Below are positions 36,137-44,470 of a stretch of 64,000 bases of DNA, piece by piece. The DNA is taken from assembly GCA_029194535.1 (NCBI GenBank), contig JARFXR010000001.1:372001-436000 (forward strand), in the 5' to 3' direction. The notes below the pieces were generated by a model. The model did no database searches. It was not told the origin of the DNA and worked only from the letters and a program-made list of their open reading frames with translations. The stretch comes from Nitrospira sp. (GTDB lineage Bacteria; Nitrospirota; Nitrospiria; Nitrospirales; Nitrospiraceae). How positions within the stretch are numbered: position 1 is the stretch's first letter; each line of letters opens with the position of its first letter. Made by a program: the position numbers and the translations under genes.

Positions 36137-36698
36137 GGAGATGGTCCTCGATCAATTCACATATCACGTGGCCCATCGTGATATGGCATTCCTGGATGCG
36201 GGCGGTGACGGTTGACGGGACTACGAAGGGAAATTCCACGACGCCGGCCAGCTTGCCGCCGTTTCCGCCGGTCCAGGCGATGGTGGTGAGCCCGCACGCC
36301 TTGGCGGCCTCCGCACCCTTCAGGACATTGGGAGAGTTGCCGCTGGTGCTGATCGCAATCGCGATGTCGCCCGGCCTGCCGTGGGCGCGAATCTGGCGCG
36401 CGAACAGCTCGTCGTATCCGTAGTCGTTGGCGATGCAAGTGATGGCGGCGATGTCGGTCGCCAAGGCGATCGCCGGCAGCGGGGCGCGCTCTCGCCGGTA
36501 GCGGCCCACGAATTCGGCGGCGATATGGGCCGCGTCGGTGGCGCTGCCTCCGTTGCCGAAGAGCAATACCTTATGTCCCTTTGCGAGGGCGGACGCCGTC
36601 AGTTCCGCCACGCGCACGATTCGGTCGGCCTGCTCGCGCACGAATTGTTGTTTGACGGCCGCGCTTTCCGCGAACGCGTTGAGTACCACATCTTTCAT
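36120..36698 (-). CDS. gmhA: Sedoheptulose-7-phosphate isomerase (SIS domain)
   Basis: 192 residues, a SIS-domain protein with LLFGNGGSATDAAHIAAEFVGRY, IAISTSGNSPNV, and the catalytic ECHITMGHVICE. First step of ADP-heptose synthesis; works with RfaE2 encoded downstream. No Shine-Dalgarno is present; the -10 box of a good promoter lies 8 nt from the ATG. Confidence 0.94.
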   Translation of the reverse strand: MKDVVLNAFAESAAVKQQFVREQADRIVRVAELTASALAKGHKVLLFGNGGSATDAAHIAAEFVGRYRRERAPLPAIALATDIAAITCIANDYGYDELFARQIRAHGRPGDIAIAISTSGNSPNVLKGAEAAKACGLTTIAWTGGNGGKLAGVVEFPFVVPSTVTARIQECHITMGHVICELIEDHLLGKVS

Positions 36699-36706
36699 CG
36701 CGCGCG

Positions 36707-36736
36707 ATTCTAGGGGTCGGGCAACCGTCCTGTCAA
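36707..36736 (-). promoter_or_regulatory. gmhA promoter, probably leaderless
   Basis: On the minus strand: TTGACA (36731-36736), an 18-nt spacer, TAGAAT (36707-36712), then CGCGCGCG and the ATG. Transcription would begin at or next to the start codon. Confidence 0.65.
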
Positions 36737-36791
36737 ACGCGCGCGGCGGCAGGGTAGCGGGTCAGTTTGCCATCCAGACGCACTGAAGTTA

Positions 36792-36883
36792 GTCATTCCC
36801 GCGGAAGCGGGAATCCAGTCGAGGACTTTCCCCCAGCTGTTCGTCTTGATCGAGGAGTGGATGCCCGCTTTCGCGAGCATGAC
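36792..36883. repeat. REP/MITE-like element with 26-bp imperfect inverted ends
   Basis: Left end 36792-36817 (GTCATTCCCGCGGAAGCGGG...) and right end 36858-36883 (ending GCATGAC) match at about 22 of 26 positions when one is reversed. Each end is itself a small hairpin. Read in one frame it encodes the WIPASAGMT-type peptide typical of this widespread dispersed repeat. Confidence 0.7.
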
Positions 36884-36912
36884 ACAAGGAAGCTGACCCA
36901 CTACCGCCGGCG

Positions 36913-37851
36913 TTACGACTTGGCGTGCGGCGGCCCCGGGGTCTGGCGGACGGCGCTCATCGCCAGGGCGATCATGGAGCCGACGTCGGACACGCTGGCT
37001 GGGAGCACGAGCGTCGTGCCCGCTTTCGCCAACTCGCCGAACTTGGCTATGTACTGTTCGGCGACCCGCAGTTGCACCGCTTCCTGGCCTCCGGGAATGC
37101 GAATGGTGTCGGCGACCTTGTGCAGCCCCTCCGCGGTCGCCTGCGCGATGGCGAGGATTGCAGCCGCCGCGCCTTCCGCTTCGTTGATCTGCTGCTGCTT
37201 CCTCGCCTCCGACGCCTTGATGACTTGCTGCTTTCCCCCTTCGGCCTGGTTGATGGCGGCGTCGCGCTCGCCCTCGGAGGTCAGAATCAGGGCGCGCTTC
37301 TCGCGCTCGGCGCGCATCTGCTTTTCCATCGCGTTGAGCACGTCCTTGGGCGGCGTGATGTTCTTGATCTCGTAGCGCAACACTTTCACCCCCCAGGGCT
37401 CGGAGGCCTTGTCCAGTTCATTGACGACCTGGGTGTTGATATTCGTCCGCTCTTCGAACGTACGATCGAGTTCGATCTTTCCGATTTCACTGCGGAGCGT
37501 CGTCTGAGCGAGCTGCGAGAGCGCAAAGTGATAATCGCTGATCCCGTAGGACGCCCGCTCCGGGTTCAACACTTTGAGATAGAGCACGCCGTCCACGGAG
37601 ACTTGCACGTTGTCGCGGGTGATGCAGACCTGCTCGGGAATGTCGATGGCGACTTCCTTCAACGAATGCCTGTATCGGATGGTGTCGATGAACGGGAGCA
37701 GGATGTGAAACCCGGCGTTCAGAGTGGCGGAATACTTGCCCAGCCGCTCCACCACGTAGGCGCTCTGCTGGGGCACGACCACCGCCGTCTTGGCGATCAC
37801 GTAGAGGACGAGCAACGCCAGAATGAGCACGACGAGAGTTCCCGATGCCAT
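36913..37851 (-). CDS. Stomatin/prohibitin-like (SPFH) protein, QmcA type
   Basis: 312 residues. One N-terminal membrane helix (about 5-25), an SPFH domain (about 30-200), and a charged helical region (EKRALILTSEGERDAAINQAEGGKQQ) that oligomerises in relatives. Membrane-domain organiser. A GAGGAGG site precedes the ATG. It follows the nfeD-like gene, the conserved partner of slipin/QmcA proteins. Confidence 0.92.
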   Translation of the reverse strand: MASGTLVVLILALLVLYVIAKTAVVVPQQSAYVVERLGKYSATLNAGFHILLPFIDTIRYRHSLKEVAIDIPEQVCITRDNVQVSVDGVLYLKVLNPERASYGISDYHFALSQLAQTTLRSEIGKIELDRTFEERTNINTQVVNELDKASEPWGVKVLRYEIKNITPPKDVLNAMEKQMRAEREKRALILTSEGERDAAINQAEGGKQQVIKASEARKQQQINEAEGAAAAILAIAQATAEGLHKVADTIRIPGGQEAVQLRVAEQYIAKFGELAKAGTTLVLPASVSDVGSMIALAMSAVRQTPGPPHAKS

Positions 37852-37893
37852 GCGACCTCCTCACCCCAAGGTAATAATTAATAAGTGGAGCGG

Positions 37894-38331
37894 CTATTCG
37901 TTGGTGATCCAGATCGTCAATCCTTCGACGCGGGTCACTTTGCCCCGCTGGCCTTTGCGGAGCGGCTCGGAGCCCACGTTCTTGGCCGTCCATGTCGTCC
38001 CCCGCAGTTCCGCTTTTCCTGTCTCCCCGGTCGCCAGCGGCTCGAGCGGAATGGCGGTTTCTCCGACCATCGAATCGATGTCCGGCTCGCCGCGCGGTCC
38101 GTGAGGACTCAACTTCGCCAGGAGCGGGCCCCGGAAGCCCAAGAGAGACCCCACGGCCACGAGGGAAAACAGCAGCCATTGGATCCAGTCGGTCTGGACG
38201 ATCCCGGTTCCGGCCGCGGTGCCGACGATCAAGGCGGCCAGGCCGAAAAAGAGAATGTAGAATCCGCCCGGCGTCGCCATTTCGGCTCCGAGCAGCGCCA
38301 AACCCAACACCATCCAGTACCACCAGACCAT
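37894..38331 (-). CDS. NfeD family membrane protein
   Basis: 145 residues. Two to three membrane helices (about 5-75) and a C-terminal OB-fold NfeD domain (DSMVGETAIPLEPLATGETGKAELRG...). Encoded just upstream of the SPFH gene, as in most bacteria. Short NfeD form without a protease domain. Confidence 0.88.
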   Translation of the reverse strand: MVWWYWMVLGLALLGAEMATPGGFYILFFGLAALIVGTAAGTGIVQTDWIQWLLFSLVAVGSLLGFRGPLLAKLSPHGPRGEPDIDSMVGETAIPLEPLATGETGKAELRGTTWTAKNVGSEPLRKGQRGKVTRVEGLTIWITNE

Positions 38332-38444
38332 CGGGAAGCCTTCCGAGGGGGACGCGATGCGGAGAGAGGATGCTGCGCGTCGCCGCGAAGTCTAAGCGTG
38401 TTGCGGGATGTCGTCAAGCGGAAGTGGGGCGCTGCTCGTGTCAA

Positions 38445-38473
38445 TTGATCACCGTCCGGACCGATGCTATAGT
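38445..38473 (+). promoter_or_regulatory. Promoter of the CARF gene, probably leaderless
   Basis: TTGATC (38445-38450), a 17-nt spacer, TATAGT (38468-38473), then 9 nt including CGCGCGCG before the ATG at 38483. No Shine-Dalgarno sequence. Confidence 0.6.
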
Positions 38474-38482
38474 CCGCGCGCG

Positions 38483-39742
38483 ATGGCACAAGAACAGCCG
38501 GTTCAAGCATTGGTCGTGGCCCTGACGAAGGAGGTTGCGAGCGCGGTCTATTCTCTCAACCGTTTGCGACCTGACGCCGCCTGCTTCGTCCTTCCCGAAT
38601 CGGCGAAACCGTTGGTCGAACATGATCTGCAGCCCAGGTTGTCCCAGATCCCGCGACGCTGGGACTGGATCGTCGTGCCCGATGTCGAGAGTTTCCCGGC
38701 CTGTTACGTAACGATCGCCCGATCGCTGCCGACACTGCTCGAAACCTGGGGGGTCGAACCGGGGACGCTCGTGGTGGACCTGTCGGGCGCCACGACCGCG
38801 ATGGCGGCGGGCTTGACGCTGGCGGCCATGCCGCATGCGTCCCGGGTGGTCTCCATCATCGGCGCGCACGAGGGACGGGACGGGGAGACGGTCACGCTCG
38901 ACGGGATCGAGCGGCAATGGGTCCAGGCCAATCCCTGGGACGAGGCTGCCAGGGGCATGAGGCGAGAAGGATGTGCCCTGTTCAATCGCGGCGCCATGAC
39001 TGCGGCTGCCGTGATCTTTCGTCAAATCGAGCATCGGGTGAGCGGGGGGCTGAAACCGTTGTATCGCGCGCTCGTCGACCTGGCCGACGGCTATGATTTG
39101 TGGGAGCGGTTTCAGCATCGTCAGGCCTGGGAGAAGCTGAAAGCCTCGATCAAGGCGCTGGAGATGGCGACCCTGTTCGGCGGCCCGGCCGAAGTGAAGG
39201 CATGCCTGCCGGCGATCAAAGCCAATTCGGGGTTTCTCGAGAAGCTCGTGCTCGACCCGGCTGAGGTGAAAGAGGCCCTTGCTCTGGACTTGCTGGCTCA
39301 TGCAGGTCGCAGGCTCCGCGTGGCGCAGGACCCTGAGGCGGCGATGCAGTCGCTCCTGAGGGCCCTCGAAGCTTTCGCGCAGCGACAACTCTTCAAACAG
39401 TACAGGATCAGAACCTGGGACCTTCAGCCGGAGCAGTTGCCGGAGGCGCTTCGCCACATCTGCCGGACCTGTTACCTGGAGGACATCGACGGGAAGTACA
39501 AGCTGCCGCTGCAGGCACAATTCCGCGCACTCGCCGGACTGGGCGATCAATCCGGACAGGCGTTCCTCAAAGAGTGGCCGGCCATGAAGCCGCTGCTTGA
39601 TGCAGCGAACCATGCGGTGCTCGGCCACGGATTCGAAGCGGTGAAGGCCGAGCGGGTGCAGCAGCTGTACGAGGCTGTGATCAAGTTAGCGGGTGTGGCC
39701 GAGTCATCGCTCCCTCAATTTCCAAAGCTACATCTCCCGTGA
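38483..39742 (+). CDS. Orphan CARF protein, CRISPR-associated TIGR02710-like
   Basis: 419 residues from the ATG at 38483. The N-terminal Rossmann-like part has the CARF hallmark VVDLSGATTAMAAGLTLAA (97-115), the segment that binds cyclic oligoadenylate in Csm6/Csx1 relatives. A helical middle and C-terminus follow. Near 373-386 the segment AANHAVLGHGFEAV resembles the HEPN RNase motif RNxSxLAHG, but the Arg is replaced by Ala375; His382 is kept. No cas genes or CRISPR array are in the window. It may respond to cyclic nucleotides made elsewhere, or act as a non-cutting sensor. Confidence 0.75.
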   Translation: MAQEQPVQALVVALTKEVASAVYSLNRLRPDAACFVLPESAKPLVEHDLQPRLSQIPRRWDWIVVPDVESFPACYVTIARSLPTLLETWGVEPGTLVVDLSGATTAMAAGLTLAAMPHASRVVSIIGAHEGRDGETVTLDGIERQWVQANPWDEAARGMRREGCALFNRGAMTAAAVIFRQIEHRVSGGLKPLYRALVDLADGYDLWERFQHRQAWEKLKASIKALEMATLFGGPAEVKACLPAIKANSGFLEKLVLDPAEVKEALALDLLAHAGRRLRVAQDPEAAMQSLLRALEAFAQRQLFKQYRIRTWDLQPEQLPEALRHICRTCYLEDIDGKYKLPLQAQFRALAGLGDQSGQAFLKEWPAMKPLLDAANHAVLGHGFEAVKAERVQQLYEAVIKLAGVAESSLPQFPKLHLP

Positions 39743-39763
39743 CGCATATCTCACAAGATACGT

Positions 39764-40165
39764 ATGGACATCCGCATCTACTATGAGGACACCGATTGCG
39801 GGGGCGTCGTCTACTACGCGAATTATCTCAAGTATTTCGAACGGGCGCGGACGCAATTTCTTGAGGAACGAGGAGTGTCGGTAGCAGGGTTGGTGACTGA
39901 AGGCACGAAGTTCCTCGCCGTGCACGCCGAACTCGATTATCGCTCGCCGGCCCGCTACGGTGAGACGTTGACGATCACGACCAAACTAGCCGCGATCGGA
40001 AACGCCTCGCTCACATTCACCCACGTGATCCGTGAGCGGACCAGTCATCGTATTGTGGTGGAGGGTTCAGCCAAACTCGTCACCGTTGATCTGAACGGCA
40101 AGGTGAAACGCCTCGACAAGACGCTCGTCGCCGCGCTACAGTCCGGTACGAAAGGGAACGGCTGA
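39764..40165 (+). CDS. ybgC: Acyl-CoA thioesterase YbgC
   Basis: 133 residues, hot-dog fold of the 4HBT family. YYEDTDCGGVVYYANYLKYFERAR holds the catalytic Asp and the family signature. YbgC hydrolyses acyl-CoA or acyl-ACP thioesters and is usually encoded with tol-pal, which is not here. It overlaps the following small gene by one base. Confidence 0.92.
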   Translation: MDIRIYYEDTDCGGVVYYANYLKYFERARTQFLEERGVSVAGLVTEGTKFLAVHAELDYRSPARYGETLTITTKLAAIGNASLTFTHVIRERTSHRIVVEGSAKLVTVDLNGKVKRLDKTLVAALQSGTKGNG

Positions 40166-40272
40166 TGGATAAAATCGGGACCTGGCTGGCCATTGGAGGT
40201 GTGGTGATCGGCTTCATCGTGCTCGGCTGGCTGCTGTTCTCAGAAAATCCATCCGACAAGAAAAAAAAGTAA
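40165..40272 (+). CDS. Small single-helix membrane protein, 35 residues
   Basis: The ATG overlaps the ybgC stop (TGATG) and AAAGGGAA precedes it. One membrane helix (about 7-26: WLAIGGVVIGFIVLGWLLF) is followed by a lysine-rich tail. Function unknown; translational coupling to ybgC supports it being real. Confidence 0.6.
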   Translation: MDKIGTWLAIGGVVIGFIVLGWLLFSENPSDKKKK

Positions 40273-40311
40273 TCGCGGGACGCTCATCAAGACAGGAGAC
40301 ACCTATCCGCG

Positions 40312-41142
40312 TCAGCGCCGATCGGAGAATCCGGCCGTGAGCCAAGCTTCGCCGTTCTTGAAGGCAATGCGCTCGGCGACCTCCGTAGGCAACTCGGCCA
40401 GCCAGGCCCGCGCCGATTCCGCATTCGAACGGACGTGATTCCAGCGCTCGGGGCTGTGGGTGTCGGTGCCGACCATGAAGCGATCAGAAAACTCCAGCAG
40501 GATGGTCCGCCAGTCTGTCGAAAGCCGGCCGTTCAGGACGAGATCGTCGCGGGACGAGAGTTCGACCCACAAGTTCCTGTGGCGGTGCAGCATCTCCCGT
40601 ATCCTCGAAACCTTCTCATAACCACCGTGGGCCCACAGAATCCGAGCGCCGGAATCCTGCCGGAACAGACGTTCCACGGCGTCGGCATCGGAATGCGCGT
40701 GCAACATCAGGCGGTGGTCCTTCGCGAGTTGCACGATGGCTCGGACAACCGGTAGCTCGGCATTCTCGCCGCTCACGTGAAACTCCCCGATTGCAACGTA
40801 GGAGTGCAGGCTCAGGCGCTTCCGGAGATACTCAACCACCGACTCATCGAAAAACCAGCTGCCGGTCTCGCCGTTCCGACGGTACGGTCTTAGCTCCGGA
40901 ACGATCAGGTCGCGCGCTTCCGCCAGCAATTTCTGCGTGCCCTCGTCGCTGGAACTTGAAACGAGCGCGCGCCTGACTCCGGCCTTGCGCAATCGCGCGA
41001 TCGCTTCTCTCGGCGGAATCGATCCCCAGACGTCGTGATTGTAGTGGATGTGGGCGTCAAAGAGCGGAAGCTCAGTCGCCAGTGCGGACGCATCGGTACA
41101 AAGCAGCAGGACAAGCGGAAAAGTTAGAAAAAAACGGCTCAT
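40312..41142 (-). CDS. Secreted metal-dependent hydrolase (amidohydrolase/TatD-like)
   Basis: 276 residues from the ATG at 41142 (AGGA 8 nt upstream). The signal peptide probably ends after residue 22. Metal-ligand motifs of a TIM-barrel hydrolase: FDAHIHYNHD, GEFHVSGE, LHAHSD, LWAHGGYEK and GTDTHSPERW. The substrate is unknown; the export signal is unusual for TatD itself and points to a periplasmic amidohydrolase-2-like enzyme. Confidence 0.8.
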   Translation of the reverse strand: MSRFFLTFPLVLLLCTDASALATELPLFDAHIHYNHDVWGSIPPREAIARLRKAGVRRALVSSSSDEGTQKLLAEARDLIVPELRPYRRNGETGSWFFDESVVEYLRKRLSLHSYVAIGEFHVSGENAELPVVRAIVQLAKDHRLMLHAHSDADAVERLFRQDSGARILWAHGGYEKVSRIREMLHRHRNLWVELSSRDDLVLNGRLSTDWRTILLEFSDRFMVGTDTHSPERWNHVRSNAESARAWLAELPTEVAERIAFKNGEAWLTAGFSDRR

Positions 41143-41566
41143 TGGGTGGATCCTGCAGTCTTCACTTTCTCCGAATTTAGTCGGCCAGGACCGGCGCCGC
41201 AACGGCCTTATCGTCCTCGGTCAGCCGCTCCTTTCGGAAGGACCGACGGACAAGAACAAGAGCCAGTCGTATTCCAACCGCAGGCGGTCTGCTCCAGCCT
41301 GCTGTTAGGCAGTGAATTATTGGCATGGTCATCAGAGGGTTTGTCAACCCCAATTCTTAAAATCATCGACCTGGGTGTGCGCCGCAGCGGGTGGTGCGGC
41401 AATCGGGCGCCCATCTTACCCACTTACCTGCCGCCCCGACCGCGTCAAGACGCGGTCTCTACCCGAAGCGCGCAGCGGAAGGAGTTCTCCACGAGAGGAT
41501 AGGCGGAGGGGCACGGTGGGGCTGTCGCCGCGCGAGGACTCGCTGCGACGGCCCTCGACTGAGGAA
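41143..41566. other. Intergenic stretch with no convincing gene
   Basis: Short ORFs on both strands overlap one another and have no ribosome sites. A small hairpin GACCGCG-N6-CGCGGTC is at 41438-41457. Nothing else is recognised. Confidence 0.4.
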
Positions 41567-41947
41567 CTATTTTCGGCTTGAGCACAACACACTGCTCGTT
41601 TCCGGTTCTTCCCTCACCCCGTCATTCGGAGTGAACGTCCGGCGCGGCAAGGTCGATTTCATAGCCTGCTCCGGCGACGAGTGTCTGCGGCTCGATTGCT
41701 TTCGAGGATGTGGCCCCTTGTCTCGCTTGAGTCGGTGCGGCCGCAGATCGCTCCCCGATCGTCGTTCCGGCTTTCTGCAGAGGTCGCAAGACGGGCGAAG
41801 GTCCGATTCCGTCGGCTCCGCAGTCAGTGCGGTGGTGGAGAGGGATGAAGGCGGCGCGGTCGATGGTTGTGCCGGTCCCTGGTGAGGAACGGCGAGGATC
41901 AATCCCATGGCAATAAGCGCGCCGAACGTGATTCGATCGTACGTCAT
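41567..41947 (-). CDS. Possible small exported hypothetical protein
   Basis: 126 residues from the ATG at 41947. An N-terminal hydrophobic segment (ITFGALIAMGLILAVP) followed by a possible cleavage site suggests export. The rest is rich in Arg, Ser and Pro and of low complexity. No ribosome binding site and no family, so it may be non-coding. Confidence 0.35.
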   Translation of the reverse strand: MTYDRITFGALIAMGLILAVPHQGPAQPSTAPPSSLSTTALTAEPTESDLRPSCDLCRKPERRSGSDLRPHRLKRDKGPHPRKQSSRRHSSPEQAMKSTLPRRTFTPNDGVREEPETSSVLCSSRK

Positions 41948-42104
41948 GATGCCGGCGGGTACGCACAGTCCATGCCACAGCGTTACGGTTGACAATCGAG
42001 AAAACCGCATGCTGGAATAGCGCACAACAGTTTCAAGAGCATGTCGCGTATAGCTTTATGGTACGAACTTCGGATTCGTAAAAATTTGGTTGCGGCATTT
42101 TTGG

Positions 42105-42138
42105 TTTCTGCCATACGCCATCAGCCATAAGCTCTTGA
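42105..42138. repeat. 34-bp repeat copy A, upstream of the 76-residue gene
   Basis: Matches copy B (42578-42611) at 29 of 34 positions in direct orientation. It contains GCCATAAGCTCTTGA. Confidence 0.6.
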
Positions 42139-42160
42139 TCTCGCATCGCGGAGGCACGTC

Positions 42161-42391
42161 ATGGAAATGTTCGGCCGGGTCGGACTCGTCGAGATTCCCA
42201 TTCTGATCGCACCGGATCAGAAGGTATGGATGGATAAGATGATCAAGGAGGGCAAGATTGCGATCCCTCCGGGCGGGACTCTGGAAAAAGGTTCATTGTA
42301 TTCGATGTTTATCCGCATGTTGTTGCACAACGCCATGGAAGAGCAGAAGCGTCAGGAAGCCATGGATGCGGATGACGAGGACGACGAGTAG
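42161..42391 (+). CDS. Hypothetical protein, 76 residues, acidic tail
   Basis: GGAGG lies 8 nt before the ATG. A compact N-terminus (MFGRVGLVEIPILIAPDQKVWMDKMIKEGK) is followed by a helix and a very acidic end (DADDEDDE). It resembles nothing I know. It is flanked by two copies of a 34-bp repeat. Confidence 0.65.
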   Translation: MEMFGRVGLVEIPILIAPDQKVWMDKMIKEGKIAIPPGGTLEKGSLYSMFIRMLLHNAMEEQKRQEAMDADDEDDE

Positions 42392-42392
42392 A

Positions 42393-42517
42393 GCAGAATG
42401 TTGAAAGCGTCTGCCAGCTTCGTTCTCGTTTCGCTCAAGGCTTCGACGTACGGCAAAGAGTACGACTCAGCCTTTCGCTCACTGCGGCCTTGCTGACAGC
42501 CCCTTTGAACATTCTGC
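42393..42517. mobile_element. MITE-like element, 125 bp, GCAGAATGTT ends
   Basis: Perfect 10-bp inverted ends: GCAGAATGTT (42393-42402) and AACATTCTGC (42508-42517). The centre has GCTCAAGGCTTCGACGTACGGC, closely similar to GCTCAGAGGCTCAACGTACGGC in the element at 56017-56239, so both belong to one family. It begins two bases after a stop codon. No ORF. Confidence 0.65.
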
Positions 42518-42577
42518 AACGCTGTATCAGAAGCGATGCGATCGGATATGAATGAAGATACAGCCGAAGGCTTCCGG

Positions 42578-42611
42578 CTTCTGCCATAAGCTGTCAGCTA
42601 TAAGCTCTTGA
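42578..42611. repeat. 34-bp repeat copy B, overlapping the hemL 3' end
   Basis: Direct copy of the repeat at 42105-42138 (29 of 34 identical). Its last 14 bases include the stop codon and last codons of hemL. Confidence 0.6.
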
Positions 42612-43881
42612 AGGCTGACTGTGCCGCACGGACAGTCTTCTCGATGTCGGCTGACGTGTGAGCGGTGGAAAGAAACGCGGCTTCGAATTGGGATGGCGCA
42701 AGATAAATGCCCTGTTCGAGCATCTTGTGGAAGAACCGACCGTATCGCTGCGTATCAGATCGCTTGACCGTCGTCCAATCGGTCACCGGGCCTGGGGTGA
42801 AGAACGCAGTCAGCATGGAGCCCGCCCGCGTCTGCGTGAGCGGAATGCCCGCCTTTTTGGCCGCAGCGCCCATTCCCGTCGCGACCGCCTCAGCTCGGGC
42901 TTCAAGCCCCGTATAGACGCCCCGGCCCTTGAGTTTCGTGAGCGTGACGATCCCAGCCGTCACGGCCAGCGGATTTCCCGACAATGTCCCGGCTTGATAG
43001 ACCGGCCCAGAAGGCGCGATAAGATCCATGATGTCCCGCCTTCCTCCGTAGGCGCCCACCGGCAGCCCTCCGCCGATGATCTTTCCCAGCACCGTCAAGT
43101 CGGGCGTCACTCCATAGAGGTTCTGTGCGCCGCCGTAGGCGACCCGAAATCCCGTGATCACTTCGTCGAAAATCAGCAGCATGTCGTGCTCGAGCGTCAG
43201 TTTCCGCAGATCAGCCAGGAAGTCCGGAGCGGGAGGCACCACGCCCATGTTACCGGCGATCGGCTCCAGAATGATGCAGGCGAGGCGGCCGCGATGTTCC
43301 TCGACCAGACGGCGAACCGCGCCGATGTCGTTATAAGGGGCGGTGACGGTGTGCTTGGCAAAGTCTTCCGGGACGCCGGGTGAATCCGGGATGCCCAACG
43401 TGGCGAGGCCGGACCCTGCTTTCGCGAGCAGATAGTCGCTGTGGCCGTGGTAGCAACCCTCGAATTTCAGGATCGTGTCGCGCTTGGTGAATCCGCGCGC
43501 GACCCGAATCGCGCTCATCACCGCCTCGGTGCCTGAACTCACCAACCGGATCTTTTCCATGGAGGGGAACGCCTCCCGAATCATCGCGGCCAGCGTGACC
43601 TCCAACTCGGTTGGTGCGCCGAAACTCGTCCCGCGTCCGGCCGCCTTCCTGAGGGCTGTGACCACCGAAGGCGCCGCGTGCCCGAGGATCATCGGACCCC
43701 AGGACAATACGTAGTCGATGTAGGCGTTACCGTCGACGTCATAGAGACGTGACCCCTTCGCTCGACTGATGAAACGGGGTTGGCCTCCGACCGAGCGAAA
43801 GGCCCGTACTGGGCTGTTGACGCCGCCTGGGATCAACTGCTGGGCCCGTTCGAAGAGTTTGGCTGAGCGCGTCGTTTTCAT
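42598..43881 (-). CDS. hemL: Glutamate-1-semialdehyde 2,1-aminomutase
   Basis: 427 residues from the ATG at 43881, the usual length; an ATG at 43902 is also in frame. PLP-enzyme motifs: LIFDEVITGFRVAYGG, LTVLGKIIGGGLPVGAYGG (Schiff-base Lys) and YQAGTLSGNPLAVTAG. Last step of C5-pathway 5-aminolevulinate synthesis, needed for haem (and haem d1 or cytochromes abundant in nitrifiers). Confidence 0.96.
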   Translation of the reverse strand: MKTTRSAKLFERAQQLIPGGVNSPVRAFRSVGGQPRFISRAKGSRLYDVDGNAYIDYVLSWGPMILGHAAPSVVTALRKAAGRGTSFGAPTELEVTLAAMIREAFPSMEKIRLVSSGTEAVMSAIRVARGFTKRDTILKFEGCYHGHSDYLLAKAGSGLATLGIPDSPGVPEDFAKHTVTAPYNDIGAVRRLVEEHRGRLACIILEPIAGNMGVVPPAPDFLADLRKLTLEHDMLLIFDEVITGFRVAYGGAQNLYGVTPDLTVLGKIIGGGLPVGAYGGRRDIMDLIAPSGPVYQAGTLSGNPLAVTAGIVTLTKLKGRGVYTGLEARAEAVATGMGAAAKKAGIPLTQTRAGSMLTAFFTPGPVTDWTTVKRSDTQRYGRFFHKMLEQGIYLAPSQFEAAFLSTAHTSADIEKTVRAAQSAFKSL

Positions 43882-44139
43882 GGCGGGGGCGCAACCTATC
43901 ATGGTCGGCGAGAACCGGTCAAGGAAGCTGACGACCTCGATCCCGCTCGAATGTGGTCGGGGATGCCAAAGAATTGGCGACTTCGATCCACAGGCGATTC
44001 ATTTTTGATTCAGTCGTGTCTCGATGGTCTCCACACGCGGGTTGCGATTTACTTAGGAAATACCGCACTCGTCGGGCACACTGGGCGTCGGTCTGGATCT
44101 TGCGTTATCCACAGACAGGATCTGAGGAAGGCGCTGCAT

Positions 44140-44355
44140 ATGAAGGTCGTGTGTTCCTGGTGCCGGTACGAGGGAAAGAACAACGATGTGGTGGGGGAGA
44201 AGCCTCCCTTCGACGATGTGCGGGAAACACACGGTATTTGCGTGATACACCGCGATGAAGTCCAGGCCAGATGGCGGGCGTCCCGTGCCCGTGACGGAGA
44301 CGCGGCAGCCGACGGGCCGCTGTCTCGTGGACTCTTCCGGTGGAAGCGGCGGTGA
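44140..44355 (+). CDS. Small zinc-binding protein, 71 residues
   Basis: CSWC at 5-8 and a second half-site HGICVIH near residue 32 suggest one zinc ion. AGGAAG precedes the ATG. Similar short proteins with CxxC...HGxC are frequent in Nitrospira. Function unknown. Confidence 0.6.
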   Translation: MKVVCSWCRYEGKNNDVVGEKPPFDDVRETHGICVIHRDEVQARWRASRARDGDAAADGPLSRGLFRWKRR

Positions 44356-44470
44356 ATGACCGGAACCGCTGCCCCATCAAGCGTACTCTTTTGCCCCAGC
44401 TATCCCTTCATCGATCCGACCTTACGCAGAGCGTCCGGTGCCGCGTGTACTGCCGGCGGCGGTACCGGAT

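Noticed and set aside
38483-39742. Whether the CARF gene marks a CRISPR locus
   Set aside because: No repeat-spacer array and no cas1, cas2 or effector gene was seen anywhere in the window.
41200-41566. Several 70-120 codon ORFs downstream of the amidohydrolase
   Set aside because: They overlap in several frames on both strands, lack ribosome sites and resemble no protein family.
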